Positions 24,293-36,715 are shown, counted from the first letter of the stretch. The stretch is DNA of 64,000 nt from Elysia chlorotica (GCA_003991915.1 RQTK01000232.1:103267-167266), one strand, 5' to 3'. Notes: generated by a model from the letters alone, not told the origin. Numbers and translations: made by a program.

Positions 24293-24545
24293 TAAGTTAA
24301 CGTCCAACGTCAGCACTACATAGGCTATATTGTGATCGGATCCCAAGACTTATGTCTGACAATAATACATGCTACCACACAGCGAAAGGCGGTCACAATA
24401 TCACTACAATATGACTGGCTGTCTCTGTGTGGCGTTGCCCACTTAACCAGTAGGGAGCAACGTCGGACAAATAAAAGATTTGAGTAAATTGCATTTGGAA
24501 CCGCGCACCTCTCCATTGGGGGACCCCTACGCGTTAACACTCTCA
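24293..24545 (-). mobile_element. SINE copy, diverged
   Basis: 'aacgtccaacgtcagcacta' then 'cataggctatattgtg' is the reversed tail. The head end has 'ttggaaccgcgcacctc' near 24500. Confidence 0.75.
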
Positions 24546-24959
24546 GCCCCCACCCCTTTTTCCCATCGCAACCCCATTTCATCACACCCCCTCCCCCAAT
24601 CCGACGCAATAGAGATGTAGCTGACTCTTTATTGGATTCCTTACAGTATTGGACGTCTGTTCCTTCACTCTTCAGGGTGAACCTTCCCCGCCCCGGGGTA
24701 GCCATCCTGGGGAACACATTCATTGAACTAGAAGGGAGCTTCTCTCTCCGACCGAGTTTACTTTTTACTATATTCTTTTTGTTTTACTCTCATCGTCAAC
24801 CGGAAAAAAACCAATGAGTTCGTCCCTACATACAATAACCAGCTGGTGATTGTTTAGTAGTGAAAATCCTTTATGTTGATTTTAAAATCTGTTCATAAAG
24901 ATTCGCGTACGGAGAAATACAGTGTGTGGAACAATAACCACCTGATGATTGTACACTAA

Positions 24960-25095
24960 GGGGGTACGGTGATCCTGTCTCAGCTGGTCACCTTAAATTG
25001 ACACTGATCCTACCAGAAGGACTAAGCCGCGAGAGCGCGGATCGAACCGTGGACCTCCAGTGTTGGAAGTCAATGTTCTACCCCTCCATTGAGAG
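24960..25095 (-). mobile_element. SINE copy, 3'-truncated
   Basis: 'cctgtctcagctggtcacct' through 'gcggatcgaaccgtgga' is the reversed body and B-box head. It abuts the next SINE in the same orientation. Confidence 0.78.
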
Positions 25096-25104
25096 GGGGG
25101 TTGT

Positions 25105-25400
25105 TGCGTAAAGTCCAACGTGAGCACTATGTGGACAGGCCCCAACTCTGATGTATGACAATTTTACTGCTGCCACTCACGAGACAGGGCGGGGAGACGT
25201 GGACTCCTGTCTCAGTCGATTACATTATTCTGACACCGGCCCAACCAGTTTGGGACGAAATCGGATAAACAGCACTGGAGTGGGGAAAGACAAAAAGATA
25301 TCGGTCTGCGGAGTGTGTAACTAAGCAAATACATTTTTGAGCGGACGTGGGATTCGAACCGCTGACCTCCCGATCTGGAGACCAACGCTGGACCATGAGG
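25105..25400 (-). mobile_element. SINE copy, near complete, with about 60-bp insertion
   Basis: The reversed tail (gtccaacgtgagcactat), body (cagtcgattacattattctg) and a good head (gggattcgaaccgctgac). An insertion lies between body and head near 25270-25345. Confidence 0.82.
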
Positions 25401-25514
25401 AACATAAAGCGTGGGAATACTTTCTGCTCTTAGTGCAATGTATTGCGCCAGCATATCGGTGACTCTTCAGCCTAGCTCAGATCACCCAAAGCCAATTTGC
25501 TAAATACGTGGGAT

Positions 25515-25690
25515 TTTTTGCGGACGGGTCCCAACAAAACGCGCAAAAATTTTTTCGCGCTGCCACGTGAGAGACGGAGATGGGATACCATGACTTGTTT
25601 GTCTCAGCCAGTATGTTCTACACGTACTTAGCATGATATCAACCAAAGCAGTAGAGAACAACAAGGCGGCCCAAGTGGGGTATCTAAGCT
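25515..25690 (-). mobile_element. SINE copy, degraded
   Basis: 'gcggacgggtcccaac' and 'gataccatgacttgtttg' correspond to the reversed body. It abuts a plus-strand copy. Confidence 0.7.
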
Positions 25691-25694
25691 TAGG

Positions 25695-25880
25695 TCTATC
25701 CGATTGCGCTCCCTACTGGTTGGGTCGGGGTCAGTTTAATGTGACCAGCTGAGTCATGGTATCCCCGCCCTGTTTCATGTGTGGCAGCACATAAAATTGT
25801 CAGACGTCAGTCTTGGGGCCCGTCCACAATATAGCCTATATAGTGCTGGTGTTGGACGTTAAACCAACTCAACTCAACAT
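25695..25880 (+). mobile_element. SINE copy, clean body and tail
   Basis: 'tactggttgggtcggggtca', 'ggtatccccgccctgtttca', 'cttggggcccgtccacaata' and 'gttggacgttaaaccaactc'. It is one of the least diverged copies. Confidence 0.9.
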
Positions 25881-26049
25881 CCGGGTGTATAAATCGCGCG
25901 CTCTGCAGGTGAGCCATCTCAACTCGCTCACTCACATACTGACTCTGGCCAGAGGGGTCTGGGACATGTTCGTCTGTGGCGAGACTCTGCCCAGGCCTGG
26001 GGGATTTCCCGTCAGCTTCACACACACAAACACACTCACACACACACCC

Positions 26050-26052
<3 letters not shown>

Positions 26053-26117
<65 letters not shown>
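26053..26117. repeat. (GA)n microsatellite followed by dispersed repeat C
   Basis: About 32 ga units. The next block is shared with 29066. Confidence 0.97.
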
Positions 26118-26121
<4 letters not shown>

Positions 26122-26252
26122 ACGCCCTAGTCAGTATGAAAAAGGAGGGAGTAAATTTAGGCGTCGGACTTAGGCACTTAAATACGTGATTAAGTCGGGC
26201 GACCAAGTCTACTTCTCTGTTTTCGCACAACACGCACAACCACCACTGGTAC
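26116..26252 (+). repeat. Dispersed repeat C, copy 1
   Basis: 'gattaagtcgggcgaccaag' and 'cgcacaacacgcacaaccac' recur with the same intervening sequence at 29066-29205. In both places a (GA)n tract precedes it. Confidence 0.88.
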
Positions 26253-26259
26253 CCCTGGA

Positions 26260-27060
26260 CATGATTAAGTCTGGCTCCGGCGCGCCGGGGACCGGATTGT
26301 GGTTAAAGCCCTAATAAGATTTTGGACACCTCTGTGGCAAAATGGTCCGTCTGGCTTCTAAAATGCTGTAACTATTTAGTGTTTTAGGAATGAGATAGGT
26401 CATTTTACAACGTAGGTGACAGATCTGCTATCAATTTTTTAACTCTGCGAAGGTGCGGGTATGGCTCGAAGAGATGCTAGTGGTCATAAGGTGTAGTTAG
26501 GTTTGGAAAAATTAATTAGTTTTTTCAGCAAAAGATGATTGATTCGGATATTAGTGTTTCCTAATCCAACATAATTACCACAGAGCTGCCAATGCGGCCA
26601 GCTATCGCAGTGTACGTTTTAGTCAATCCACCGGAAGGAAATTGGCAGAAAGTCGCGGCTTTTGGTCTTAAGTTGGCATCTGTGTTATTAAATCGCAGGT
26701 CTCTGCTTCGCAAAGACAGACTCATTTTACATAAAAAATCAAAATCCTTGTGCTGTTTCAGCTCTGCGGCGAGGCTTAATTGTCGGCTGTCCGCACGCTT
26801 TTTGTTTTGTTGTTTTTGTGTGTGTTTGTGTGTGTGATTTTGACGTGTATTCTTCTTGTTGTTCTTTTCATGCAGACCCCTGATGTATTGTAAATTTTAC
26901 GTTGTGTGTGTGTGTGCGTGTAAAAACAATATATATTTTTATAATACACTTACCATTCTTCTGAGAGGGAGTGACGGTGAAGTAAGTCAAAAACTAAAGA
27001 GGTAAGGTTAGTTGTGTGTGTGTGTGTGTGTGTGTGAGGGTTCCATCAAATAAGGGGGGG
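26260..27060. other. No gene seen
   Basis: Unique DNA. An open frame at 26592-26837 has no recognisable motif and ends in (TG)-rich sequence. (TG)n runs lie at 26905-26920 and 27011-27035. Confidence 0.5.
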
Positions 27061-27064
27061 GGGG

Positions 27065-27310
27065 GGTAGCCCTAGGGTAGAACACCGGCTTCCAACGCAC
27101 GAGGTGCGTGAATAGAGCCCTGGCGATGTCGCGACCTACTGGTTGGGTTGCTGTCAATCTAATGTGATCGGCTGAGATAGAGTCAATGGTATCCCCGCCC
27201 TGTCTCATGTGTGGCAGCACATAATATGTCAGATGCCAGTCTTGGGGCCCGTCCACAGTCTATTCTAGTGGTGATGTTGGACGTTAAACCAACTCAACTC
27301 AACTAAACAA
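27065..27310 (+). mobile_element. SINE copy, near complete
   Basis: The head 'ctagggtagaacaccggctt', body 'ctactggttgggttgctgtc', and tail 'gttggacgttaaaccaactc'. Confidence 0.88.
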
Positions 27311-27469
27311 AACAAAAACGTGTGGTACTTGAGAGGTTCCTGCAGGGTATTCCATTCGCTAATGAAATTTGCTAACCTAAGATTTTCTATCCTCTCTAAC
27401 TTTGAAAATAATTCACAGCCATCTTGTACTATAACAATGATAATATCCCTGTCACCGTGTTTAATCTAA

Positions 27470-27670
27470 CGGTATATATCAGGGCTTTTAGAATGTCCTT
27501 ATGTAACTCGACGATTTCTTCATATTCTCCATATAATCTTATTACATTTACTGTACCAAGGCGTTTCCTTGCTCAATGCAGTAATATTATCAAGGCTTTT
27601 AGGGTGCCCTTGTTTAACTTAATTACACGCCCTTTATGATCCTCTTAGTTCTTGTCTAGGCTAGAATGCC
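27470..27670 (+). repeat. Dispersed repeat H, copy 1
   Basis: 'agggcttttagaatgtcctt', 'caatgcagtaatattatcaa', 'aattacacgccctttatgat' and 'cctcttagttcttgtcta' recur in the same order at 31500-31710. Shorter echoes of 'cttttagaatgcccttgtgt' continue to about 27950. Confidence 0.8.
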
Positions 27671-27992
27671 CTTGTGTCTTGATAAATCTCTCAGATTCCC
27701 CATTGGTAAATGTTGTAATATATAAGAATATATATATATAATAATCTTAATATATAAGCATTTCAAAAGTCCTTTGTGTTTGATTATTACTTCCTCGTGA
27801 TCAGCTTGTCTAGTGTACATGTTGTGATAACACCCTAAATTCTAAATAATGTTTCGTACTTTGAGAAGTCCTTCATAGTCTCACCACCTTAATTGGGCCA
27901 TTATATGAAAAAGCTTTCAGAATTCCCGTGTTTGCTACTTTCCTAACAATCTGTGTGTCTATTGTATGCGTAGATGTATATACCACAACTTC

Positions 27993-29028
27993 TAGGATAC
28001 ATTTTTGTTAGAGACTTCCCTCATAATTTTGTTCACTTGTATTAGTAATAAGCAGTAATTGTTATTTACCATGATTTCTATGAAGCCCAGTTTTGTGGCC
28101 TCACGTATGAACCTGATAACCCACACTAAGATGAAATTGAACAAAACATCAACACAAAGTTAACTGTCTACAAGATTAACATATTTTAATGAAATTAGAA
28201 TATGATAATTTGGCTATCAATACATTATGAAATGATTCCATTTAATTTGTACAAATAAAATATAATATGAGGAACCTATTTACAACTTAATCTCATTTTT
28301 AATGAAAATGTGGGTTATCGGGTTTATGCATGGGGTCTACACAGTTATATTTGATACTTCTTTCATAGACTCCTTGTCTAACATATATACGTCATTGAGT
28401 ATAATTTACATCATAACTTCTAATATACCCATGTCAAACTTGACAACACCATTCTTGTGCCCTTCTCTAAAGCAACAATATGCACCGTGACTTCCTTGAT
28501 CTCTTTACGTGACCAGACTAGTGATTTATAGCGTTAGTTTTCTTGTCGACTAAAATAAGTACATGTGTATACCATGACTTTCAATTTCTTCGCCTAGATC
28601 AGTAGGGCCTCTTGTCCCATGTCCATAAGTACACTGCACACTCCAACTCTAAAATATCAACATTGCCCATTAACGAGTGTAACATTTTTTGTTTTCTTGT
28701 TCTTGTAAAGAACTTTTAAGTGTATGATTTATTATATTCAAAGCTACTTATTTTATGCAATGGGCAACTCTTATCCCCAATTTTGAAAAAGTTGGCTTCC
28801 TGCAGAAAAATCTTTCTTCGTTGAAACGCTAAAACGGATTTTAGATCTAGAGCTACAGAGTGGAATAGTGAACGACAAAAAAAAAAGAAAGAAAAAAAAA
28901 CAATTTCAACCTGCTCAAGATCCGTAGGAAAAGTCCGATTTCTACAATAATTCTCACACCTCAACGGTTCCTAATCCTAGCACCGGATTCTTTGCCGATG
29001 TAGCTGTATTTTCCACAGTGCTGTCTGA

Positions 29029-29068
<40 letters not shown>
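27993..29068. repeat. Tandem duplication, left copy (about 1.08 kb)
   Basis: Collinear with 29203-30271 over its whole length, from 'taggatacatt' through 'gggttatcgggtttatgcat', 'caccgtgacttccttgatct' and 'gctgtctgaccaagagag'. Many substitutions and a few indels separate the copies. No coding sequence was recognised in either. Confidence 0.9.
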
Positions 29069-29075
<7 letters not shown>

Positions 29076-29205
29076 CACGTCCTGGTCAGTATGAACAAGG
29101 AGGAATTAAATTTAGGCTTCGGACTATGGCACATAAATACATGATTAAGTCGGGCGACCAAGTCTACTTGTTCCCTTTTCGCACAACACGCACAACCACC
29201 AATAG
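29066..29205 (+). repeat. Dispersed repeat C, copy 2
   Basis: It sits between the (GA)n end of the left duplication copy and the start of the right copy. It matches 26116-26252. Confidence 0.88.
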
Positions 29206-30271
29206 GATACATTTGTGTTAGATACTTCCTTCGTAATTTTGTTCACTTGTATTAGTAATAAGCAGTAATTGTTATTTACCATGATTTCTATGAAGTCTCA
29301 GTTATGTGGCCCCATGTATGAACCTGTTAACCCACACTAAGATAAAATGTTTAAAAAATCAACACAAATTAACTGTCTACAAGCTGAACATATTTTAATG
29401 AAATTAGAATATGATAATGTGGCTATCAAAACATTATAAATTGATTCCATTTAGATTGTACTAATAAAATATAATATGACTTTATGAGGAACCTATTTAC
29501 CACTTAATCTCATTTATTATGAAAATATGGGTTATCAGGTTTATGCATGGGGCCTACAGAGTTATATTCGATACTTCTTTCATCTTTGTCTAATATATAC
29601 ATATATACGTCATTGAAGTATAATTTACATCACAACTTCTCAAATACCTTTGTCAAACTTGACAACACCTTTCTTGTGCCCTTCTCTAAAGCAACAATAT
29701 GCACCGTGACTTCCTTGATCTCTTTACGTGACCAGACTAGTGATTTATAGCTTTGGTTTTCTTGTCGACGAAAATAAGTACATGTGTATACCACGACTTT
29801 CAATTTCTTCGCCTAAATCAGTAGGGCCTCTGGTCCCACGTCCACAAATACACTGCACACTCCAACGATCTGGGCTCCCCGAAAATATTATTGACATTGC
29901 ACATACATACATGTAACATTTCCTGTTGTTGTTGTGTTTTTTTTTAAAGAAATTTAAGTGTATAATTTATTATATTCAAAGCTACTTATGTCATACAATG
30001 GGCAACTCTTATCCCCAATTCTGAAAACGCTGGCTTCCTGCAGCAAAATCTTGCTTCGTTGAAACGCTAAAATGGATTTTGGATCTAGATCCTGTTATTG
30101 TGAACGACGAAAGAGAAAAAAGAAATTTTAACCTGTTCAAGATCCGAAGGAAACGTCCGATTTCTACGATAATTCTCACACCTCGACGGGTCCTAGCACC
30201 GGATTCTTGGCCGGTTAAGCTGTATTTTCATTCCACGGTGCTGTCTGACCGAAAGAGAGAGAGAGAGAGAG
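29203..30271. repeat. Tandem duplication, right copy
   Basis: See the left copy at 27993. This copy ends at a short (GA)n tract that is not followed by repeat C. Confidence 0.9.
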
Positions 30272-30919
30272 ATTTCATGGTGGAGAGCTGTTTCTCCTTC
30301 AATCTGTGGTTACCCTAGTTGTGAAATAGCTTACCTTATGTCTAAAGTATTACATACACATGTATATGTTTCGTATTTATAAGAAGAGAAAATAATGATT
30401 ACGTCAGTGTTTTCTTCTCTATGTATATCTAGTCAATCTTTTAATTTTCAACCGCGTTTAAAAGACAGTCAATTTTTTTATCATCTCTATTTTTTCAAGT
30501 GCCATAGTTCTATGGATCAATATTGGCCTTTTCAATTGCGCGCTACTGCATTTCATCCATTTTAGCTGGACTGATTATTATATTATGTCATGAACTACGC
30601 TATTGTTGTTTCTTTTTTGTTATTTTTGTTTGTGTGTGTGTGTGTGGGCGGGGGGGAGTGTTATTGTTTGTTTTTTTTTTTGGTTGTTTGTGTGGGTGGG
30701 GGGGGGGGGGGGGTTGCGCAATTTATATAACCCTTAGACCAACGCTCCCTGCTACACTCTGAGCTCTGACTGTGACTGAGTATCCCCTGGTTGTTCCGTC
30801 TCCTCTAAGCTGTACCCGCCATTTGCTAGGTGGAGATAATTTGGTAATTTCCGCAGTTGTCTGATGGTAGTCGCGTGACACCAGGACTGATTCAGCCTCT
30901 GTTTGGTAGTGGTGTCTCA

Positions 30920-31316
<397 letters not shown>

Positions 31317-31499
31317 TGTTTATATAATTATGTATCTCGTTGTTGCATCTTGATCTATCACCCAAGGTCAGGCACGTCTATCTTGTTTATATTTTATAGA
31401 TACCTGTACTGATTTGGAACCCAAGAAATTCTTGGGGCTTTGGAGATGGACAAAGCTGTAGCATTACATACAGATAAATTTGAAATGTGCTAAAATTCA

Positions 31500-31735
31500 A
31501 TTCCTTAGAATCTATACCTCGACGATCCTTCATACTCTCCTTATAATCTATTTAGATTTACCGTACAGGGCTTTTAGAATGTTCTTGGGTAGCTTGATAT
31601 TTCCTTCATATTTTTCCTTGCACAATGCAGTAATATATCAAGGATTTTAGAGTGCCTTTGTTTAACTAAATTACACGCCCTTTATTATCCTCTTAGTTCT
31701 TGTCTAATGTAGCAATATATATATCAAGTCAATAA
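31500..31735 (+). repeat. Dispersed repeat H, copy 2
   Basis: Collinear with 27470-27670, including 'aattacacgccctttattat' and 'cctcttagttcttgtcta'. Confidence 0.8.
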
Positions 31736-32089
31736 TAACATTGTGTGTCTTACTGGTACATTGACGTTTTCTTTTCAATGCATGTTTCTCTCTGTCGGCC
31801 TCTGTGATTCTACGCTTGTTCAGGGGTGAGTGTAATGGCTAAGAGTTTTCTTTTTAATGTTCGACTCAATATGCTCAAATGAGAAAAATGGAGAGTGTTT
31901 GCCTACCTTAAAGTTATGCCCACGTCAATCTTAGACACTTAACTAATGCATCGCACATTTTTGTAGAATGTTCTGTCCGTCTGCTTAAAAAGTCTTTACC
32001 ATATCCATATCAGACCCGAGTTCCCTTACAATAAGTCTGCATAACCCCATTTTACCAAAAAACAATAACAAACAGGACTCTTCTTCAAA

Positions 32090-32225
32090 ACTAGTTTAAT
32101 GTGATCGGCTGAGCAGGAGTGATGGTATCCCCGCCCTGTCTCGTTTGGGGCAGCACATAAAATTGTCAGAAGTCAGTCTTGGGGCCCGTCCACAATATAG
32201 CCTATAACCAACTCAACTCAACTCT
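32090..32225 (+). mobile_element. SINE copy, 5'-truncated
   Basis: 'agtttaatgtgatcggctga', 'ggtatccccgccctgtctcg' and 'cttggggcccgtccacaata'. Most of the tail between atagcctata and accaactcaac is deleted. Confidence 0.85.
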
Positions 32226-32479
32226 AAACTAGACACAGACAGCTAAGTTGAAAGATCTGTGGGTTCACATTTTGCCTGCAAAACTATCTCTTGCTATTCT
32301 TTGGAGATAAGAACCAAACAAAAGTGCAAGGTACTGCTTTCATGTTATTATCAATTTATCGCAGAATGTCACGCACCATGATGATATTACTTTTCGCCAA
32401 TCTTGGACGCGTTGTACCAGAAAACTGAAACTCTCGGCACATGCCCCAGGGGCTGGGATGTAATGAAAGTTGGCCCGTC

Positions 32480-32530
32480 TTTCTTAGATCAGCAGATCAC
32501 GATCGATTAGATCAGCAGATCACGATCGAT
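32480..32530. repeat. 24-bp direct duplication
   Basis: 'tagatcagcagatcacgatc' occurs twice in a row. Confidence 0.9.
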
Positions 32531-32934
32531 TTTGTCCAGGCGGCCCAGCCCAGACGAGACTTCCGCTTGATTCCAGGAAAGCTCAGCTCAGTCATGGAGT
32601 GGGCGGGGTGGTCGAGCATTTGACTGGAGGGGCGCGAAGGGGTTAAGGGGGGGGGGGGTGGTTCTTTTTAATATATTTTCCAATATTCAATACTTAATTA
32701 ATTTGTTGTAGTCTTTTCTATGATACTGGTCGATTTTGTTGGGTTTTTGTTTTAATTTTGTCTAAAAATGTTTTCTATATCCAATATTTGCAATAATATA
32801 AGAGAGAATATAATAATCTTCAAAATGAGGTGTATTAACATCAAGCCTAATGCTTATCGACATTGAAATACGTTCTTTGTTTAGAACCAAAGTTCAAGAT
32901 CCTTTATCCGCTTGGGTGTTTTCTCGGTTCAGAA

Positions 32935-33050
32935 TCGGGTTTTACCGAGTCAGAATACCTCTACTATGGTAATTTCACTGTCTTAGAACGGCGTGGGCAC
33001 ATTATATCTGTTACGGTGCTGACGTGCCGTAAAACAAACTCAAATCCCTG
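32935..33050 (+). repeat. Dispersed element B copy
   Basis: 'actgtcttagaacggcgtgg' then 'tgttacggtgctgacgtgcc' and 'gtaaaacaaactcaaa'. It is the best example of the element tail. Confidence 0.75.
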
Positions 33051-33162
33051 CTGGGTAGTCTTCAGGGTAGAAACTACCAATATTGGATGTCCATCGGGCT
33101 ACAAAAGTACAATTCATCTCTTTATTTAGGAGCATTGATATTGTATTTTATCTCGCCGTCTC

Positions 33163-33383
33163 TTGGGTGTAGTCCTGGGGTAGAACATCGGCTTCTGACG
33201 CAGAAGGTGCGTGGTTCGAGCCATGGCGATTTCGCCTTCTACTGGTTGGGCCGGTGTCAGTTTAATGTGACAGGCTGGTATCTCCACCCTGTCTCGTGTT
33301 TTATTGTCAGACGTCAGTGATGGAGTTCGTCCACAATATAGCATACTATAGTCCTGACGTTGGACGTCAAAACAACTCAACTC
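33163..33383 (+). mobile_element. SINE copy, near complete
   Basis: The head 'ggggtagaacatcggcttct', B box 'gtgcgtggttcgagcc', body 'tactggttgggccggtgtca', and tail 'gacgttggacgtcaaaacaa'. The middle has a small deletion. Confidence 0.9.
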
Positions 33384-33439
33384 CCCGTCTCTTTTTCGCC
33401 AGCCTCTCTGTCGGTCTCCTTCTCTCTTCTATCTGTATG

Positions 33440-33445
33440 CCTGAT

Positions 33446-33483
<38 letters not shown>

Positions 33484-33575
33484 TCTCTCTCTCTCTCTCT
33501 CTCTCACTCACTCACTCACTCTCACTCTCTTTATTTATCTATCTATCTATCTATCTATCTATATATCTATTAATC
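33440..33575. repeat. (CT)n and (CTAT)n microsatellite between two SINEs
   Basis: A pyrimidine tract with a (CACT) patch at 33504-33520 passing to (CTAT) units. Confidence 0.95.
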
Positions 33576-33602
33576 TATTTATCTATCACCCTCTATCCAT
33601 GT

Positions 33603-33842
33603 GGTGGTGTGGGGTAGAATATCGGCTTCCGATGCAAAAGGTCCGTGGTTCGAGCCCTGACGATTTTGCTCCGTACTGTTTGGGTCGGTGTCAGTTTAAT
33701 GTGAGCGGATGAAAGAGGAGTCATGGTAGCCCCGACTTGTTTCGTGTGTTGCAGCACACCAAATTGTCAGACGTCAGTCTTGGGGCCCGTCCTCAATATA
33801 GACTACATTGCAGATGTTGGACGTTAAACCAACTCAACTACA
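33603..33842 (+). mobile_element. SINE copy, near complete
   Basis: The head 'tggggtagaatatcggcttc', B box 'ccgtggttcgagccctg', and tail 'gttggacgttaaaccaactc'. Confidence 0.9.
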
Positions 33843-34046
33843 TCTACTACTCTTTGACCGTGTCTACATGTCTCCGTCCCTACCCACTTTATAATGCATG
33901 TTTCTCTCTGTCGGCCTCTCTGTGTCCGCTTGTTCAGGGGAGAGCAATCCGCCCATGAATATCAACAAGTCTGGCAAGCGGAGAACGCGCTGGAACTAAT
34001 CCCAGCAGAGTAGAGCGGACGTCTTGCGGCGGACATCCAGCTAGAC

Positions 34047-34151
34047 CCTAAGTACAACGTAGTGGTAACTTACCACTCGTCGTAAGCCTTCATATTCTCA
34101 TACATGTATTTGTACGACGAGTCGTAAGCTACTGCGACGTTGTACTTTAGG
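34047..34151. mobile_element. Fold-back element E, compact form
   Basis: Arms of about 38 bp (34047-34084 and 34113-34151) are inverted copies with small differences: 'cctaagtacaacgt' against 'acgttgtactttagg', and 'cactcgtcgta' against 'tacgacgagt'. The loop is about 28 bp and holds agccttcatattctcat. Confidence 0.85.
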
Positions 34152-34244
34152 ACCCTAAGACTTGCTTTTGCCGATCCTTGTAAAGTGCACGGTGTGTGAT
34201 ACACGTACAAGCTTCTGGTCGCTTGGTATTCAACTGAGGTTTAA

Positions 34245-34350
34245 CTGAGTGGGTCGGTGTCAGTATAATGTGACCGCCTGAGGCAGAAGGCATGGTATCC
34301 CCGGACATTGTTAGTGTGGCAGCATGTAAAATTCTCAGACGTTTGTAGGA
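34245..34350 (+). mobile_element. SINE copy, body only
   Basis: 'gtgggtcggtgtcagtataa' and 'catggtatccccggacattg'. Both ends are missing. Confidence 0.75.
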
Positions 34351-34607
34351 TACTTCACTTAGACCTTAAATACAAACGTGTATCTACTTCGGTGACTCCA
34401 CCTGCTATTTTGGAAACCCTCGCGCCGACCATATTATAAAAAAAAAAAGGATTCAAAGCATTGTAAGCAATGTTACCCAAAAAACAAGCAAATTCACCGA
34501 ATTGGCTGAAGTGGACACATTTTTGCATAACAAGGGACAGAATAATGCTCAGGTCAAATTTTCCTTTCAGTCTACAAGCCGACTCGACTAAGAATTGAAA
34601 ATCATAT

Positions 34608-34627
34608 TATTTTTATTATTATTATTA

Positions 34628-34696
<69 letters not shown>

Positions 34697-34698
34697 GT
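34608..34698. repeat. (ATT)n microsatellite
   Basis: About 30 att units with two interruptions. Confidence 0.97.
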
Positions 34699-34708
34699 AT
34701 GACATTAC

Positions 34709-35007
34709 CGTGAATTTAGCTATATTATTATTGTTAATACCAATTTCTAAAGCTTTTGGTAGTTAGACATTGTTTACATTCTATTATTTAATTTCGAACA
34801 ATTTATTTAATATCGTTATTTACAAAGATACGCCGAAACTAACTAATTTAGTTTAGTGTTTACAAAAAGCATGTGCAGATCAAATAGTGAGCAATTCATT
34901 TATTTATCATTAACCAATATTGTACTGAAATGAGAAATGAAGGTTTTTCATAAAAAGACCGTTCACAAGCTTCTATTTTAATTTGTAATGGAAATATATT
35001 GGGATGG
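34709..35007. repeat. 0.3-kb direct duplication, left copy
   Basis: Collinear with 35172-35487: 'caatttctaaagcttttggt', 'acaaagatacgccgaaacta', 'acaaaaagcatgtgcagatc' and 'ttgtaatggaaatatattgg'. The left copy ends at a (GA)n tract. Confidence 0.92.
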
Positions 35008-35171
35008 AAGAGAGAGAGAGAGAGAGAGACAGAGAGACAGAGAGAGAGAGAAAGAGAGAGTTTGATTGGTTGATTGATGTTTATTAGTTCGTTGGGCTCT
35101 CGCCCTATAAAAATTTGACAACATATATCATGTAACAGTGTGCAAGAAAAGGGTAAAAGAATGATAACATT

Positions 35172-35487
35172 ACCGTGAATTTACCTACTTCCGCCCGTTC
35201 CTCCAATTTCTAAAGCTTTTGGTAGTTTGAAGATGTTAGTAATGAACATTGTTTACATTTTATTATTTAATTTCGAACTATTTATTTAATATCGTTATTT
35301 ACAAAGATACGCCGAAACTAACTAATTTTAGTTTAGTGTTTACAAAAAGCATGTGCAGATCAGATAGTGAACAATTTTTTTATATATTATAACAAGTGTG
35401 TATTGAAATGAGAAATAAAGACTTTTTCATAAAAAAGACTTGTTCACAAGCATCTATTTTAATTTGTAATGGAAATATATTGGGATG
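35172..35487. repeat. 0.3-kb direct duplication, right copy
   Basis: See 34709. This copy has an extra 'gaagatgttagtaatga' and an altered 3' middle. Confidence 0.92.
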
Positions 35488-35734
35488 GGTGTGCGAAGTT
35501 TCTTGTTGACTTTACAAATCGTCAAAACGTAATATTTATTCTTTTCTACTCTTATGCTGCGTATCTCTGCATGGCAATGTATTTTGAATTCCTGAATTCG
35601 TGCCAATTTATCTCGGGTGTTCCAAGCCGAAGTCTTGCTAATGCAATTTTTTAGCTTTTTGGCAAGGAGATCTATGTTTCTGTACAGATCCAGAATTTTA
35701 ATGTAGAACAAAATAGTTCTTCGGCAGAGTTATA

Positions 35735-35975
35735 TCTGGGAGCGTGAAATAGTGAGAGCTTGCACGGGGACGATATTGCGTATGTTGGTCTGGATAGATA
35801 AGGCGATCGCATTCTTCATTAAACTTTAGAAAAAACCTCACTCCGCAGATTAGCCAAATCGCCTTAATATCAATGAACAAATAGAGTGGGTACTCCTCAC
35901 TTTAGCTCCTCGTATAAAAATCACTGCGACCTCTTTTTTGTGAAACGCCTCACTAAATCTATAGTGTCTGGTTAG
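35735..35975 (+). repeat. Dispersed repeat D, copy 2
   Basis: 'gtgaaatagtgagagcttgc', 'caaatagagtgggtac', 'tttagctcctcgtat' and 'tgtgaaacgcctcactaaat' follow the order seen in copies 1 and 3. Confidence 0.82.
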
Positions 35976-35979
35976 GTTA

Positions 35980-36410
35980 CATTTACCCGGTGACATGTAA
36001 CTGAGATATAGATTTGTGTTGTTAGAATAATCCCTATCCAAGTTAAGTTGTAGGCTGGATTGGCACTTAAAGGTGTGTCAAGCACATTGATTGAGCAGAT
36101 CGTCATCATCCCCATTGTCCCTCCCATCCTTAGCATGATGTAATATAGGATAAGATAAGCTTTTACTATCCCGTAGGGGAATTTCCCTAGATCGTACCTA
36201 TACAGCAATTGTACATAATGTGAGAGGGGGAAAAATCGATATTTGACATACATGTGTCACACTGTTGAAACTATACACTGTCAGTGTCAGACATACATAA
36301 TTATCATAATTTAGAGAAACATACCTCTTTACGCATGACAAGTATAGTATTACACATACCCCACAAACACAACTCCGCTAAGCATGGCAGTTTAGCAGTA
36401 GTAGCCCTCT
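35980..36410. other. No gene seen
   Basis: Unique A/T-rich DNA with no element recognised. Confidence 0.5.
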
Positions 36411-36668
36411 ATGTATTCCTCCCCCCCTCCCTCTCCCTGCCTTATTACATCTTTAATCTCTCTATCCCTTTCTCCCTCCCTCCCTCTCCCTGCCTTATTA
36501 CATCTTAAATCTCTCTCTCCCTGCCTTATTACATCTTTATTCTCTCTATCCCTCCCTCCCTCTCTTCCCCCTCCCTTCCCCTGCTTAATTACATATTTAA
36601 TCTTTCTCTTCTCCCTCCCTTCCTGTAATTACACCTCTCCCTCTCTCTCCCCTCTATCTATATCTCCT

Positions 36669-36715
<47 letters not shown>

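Noticed and set aside
35454-35711. 85-residue Lys-rich frame on the - strand
   Set aside because: It overlaps the 0.3-kb duplication and is not preserved in the other copy; A/T-rich chance frame.
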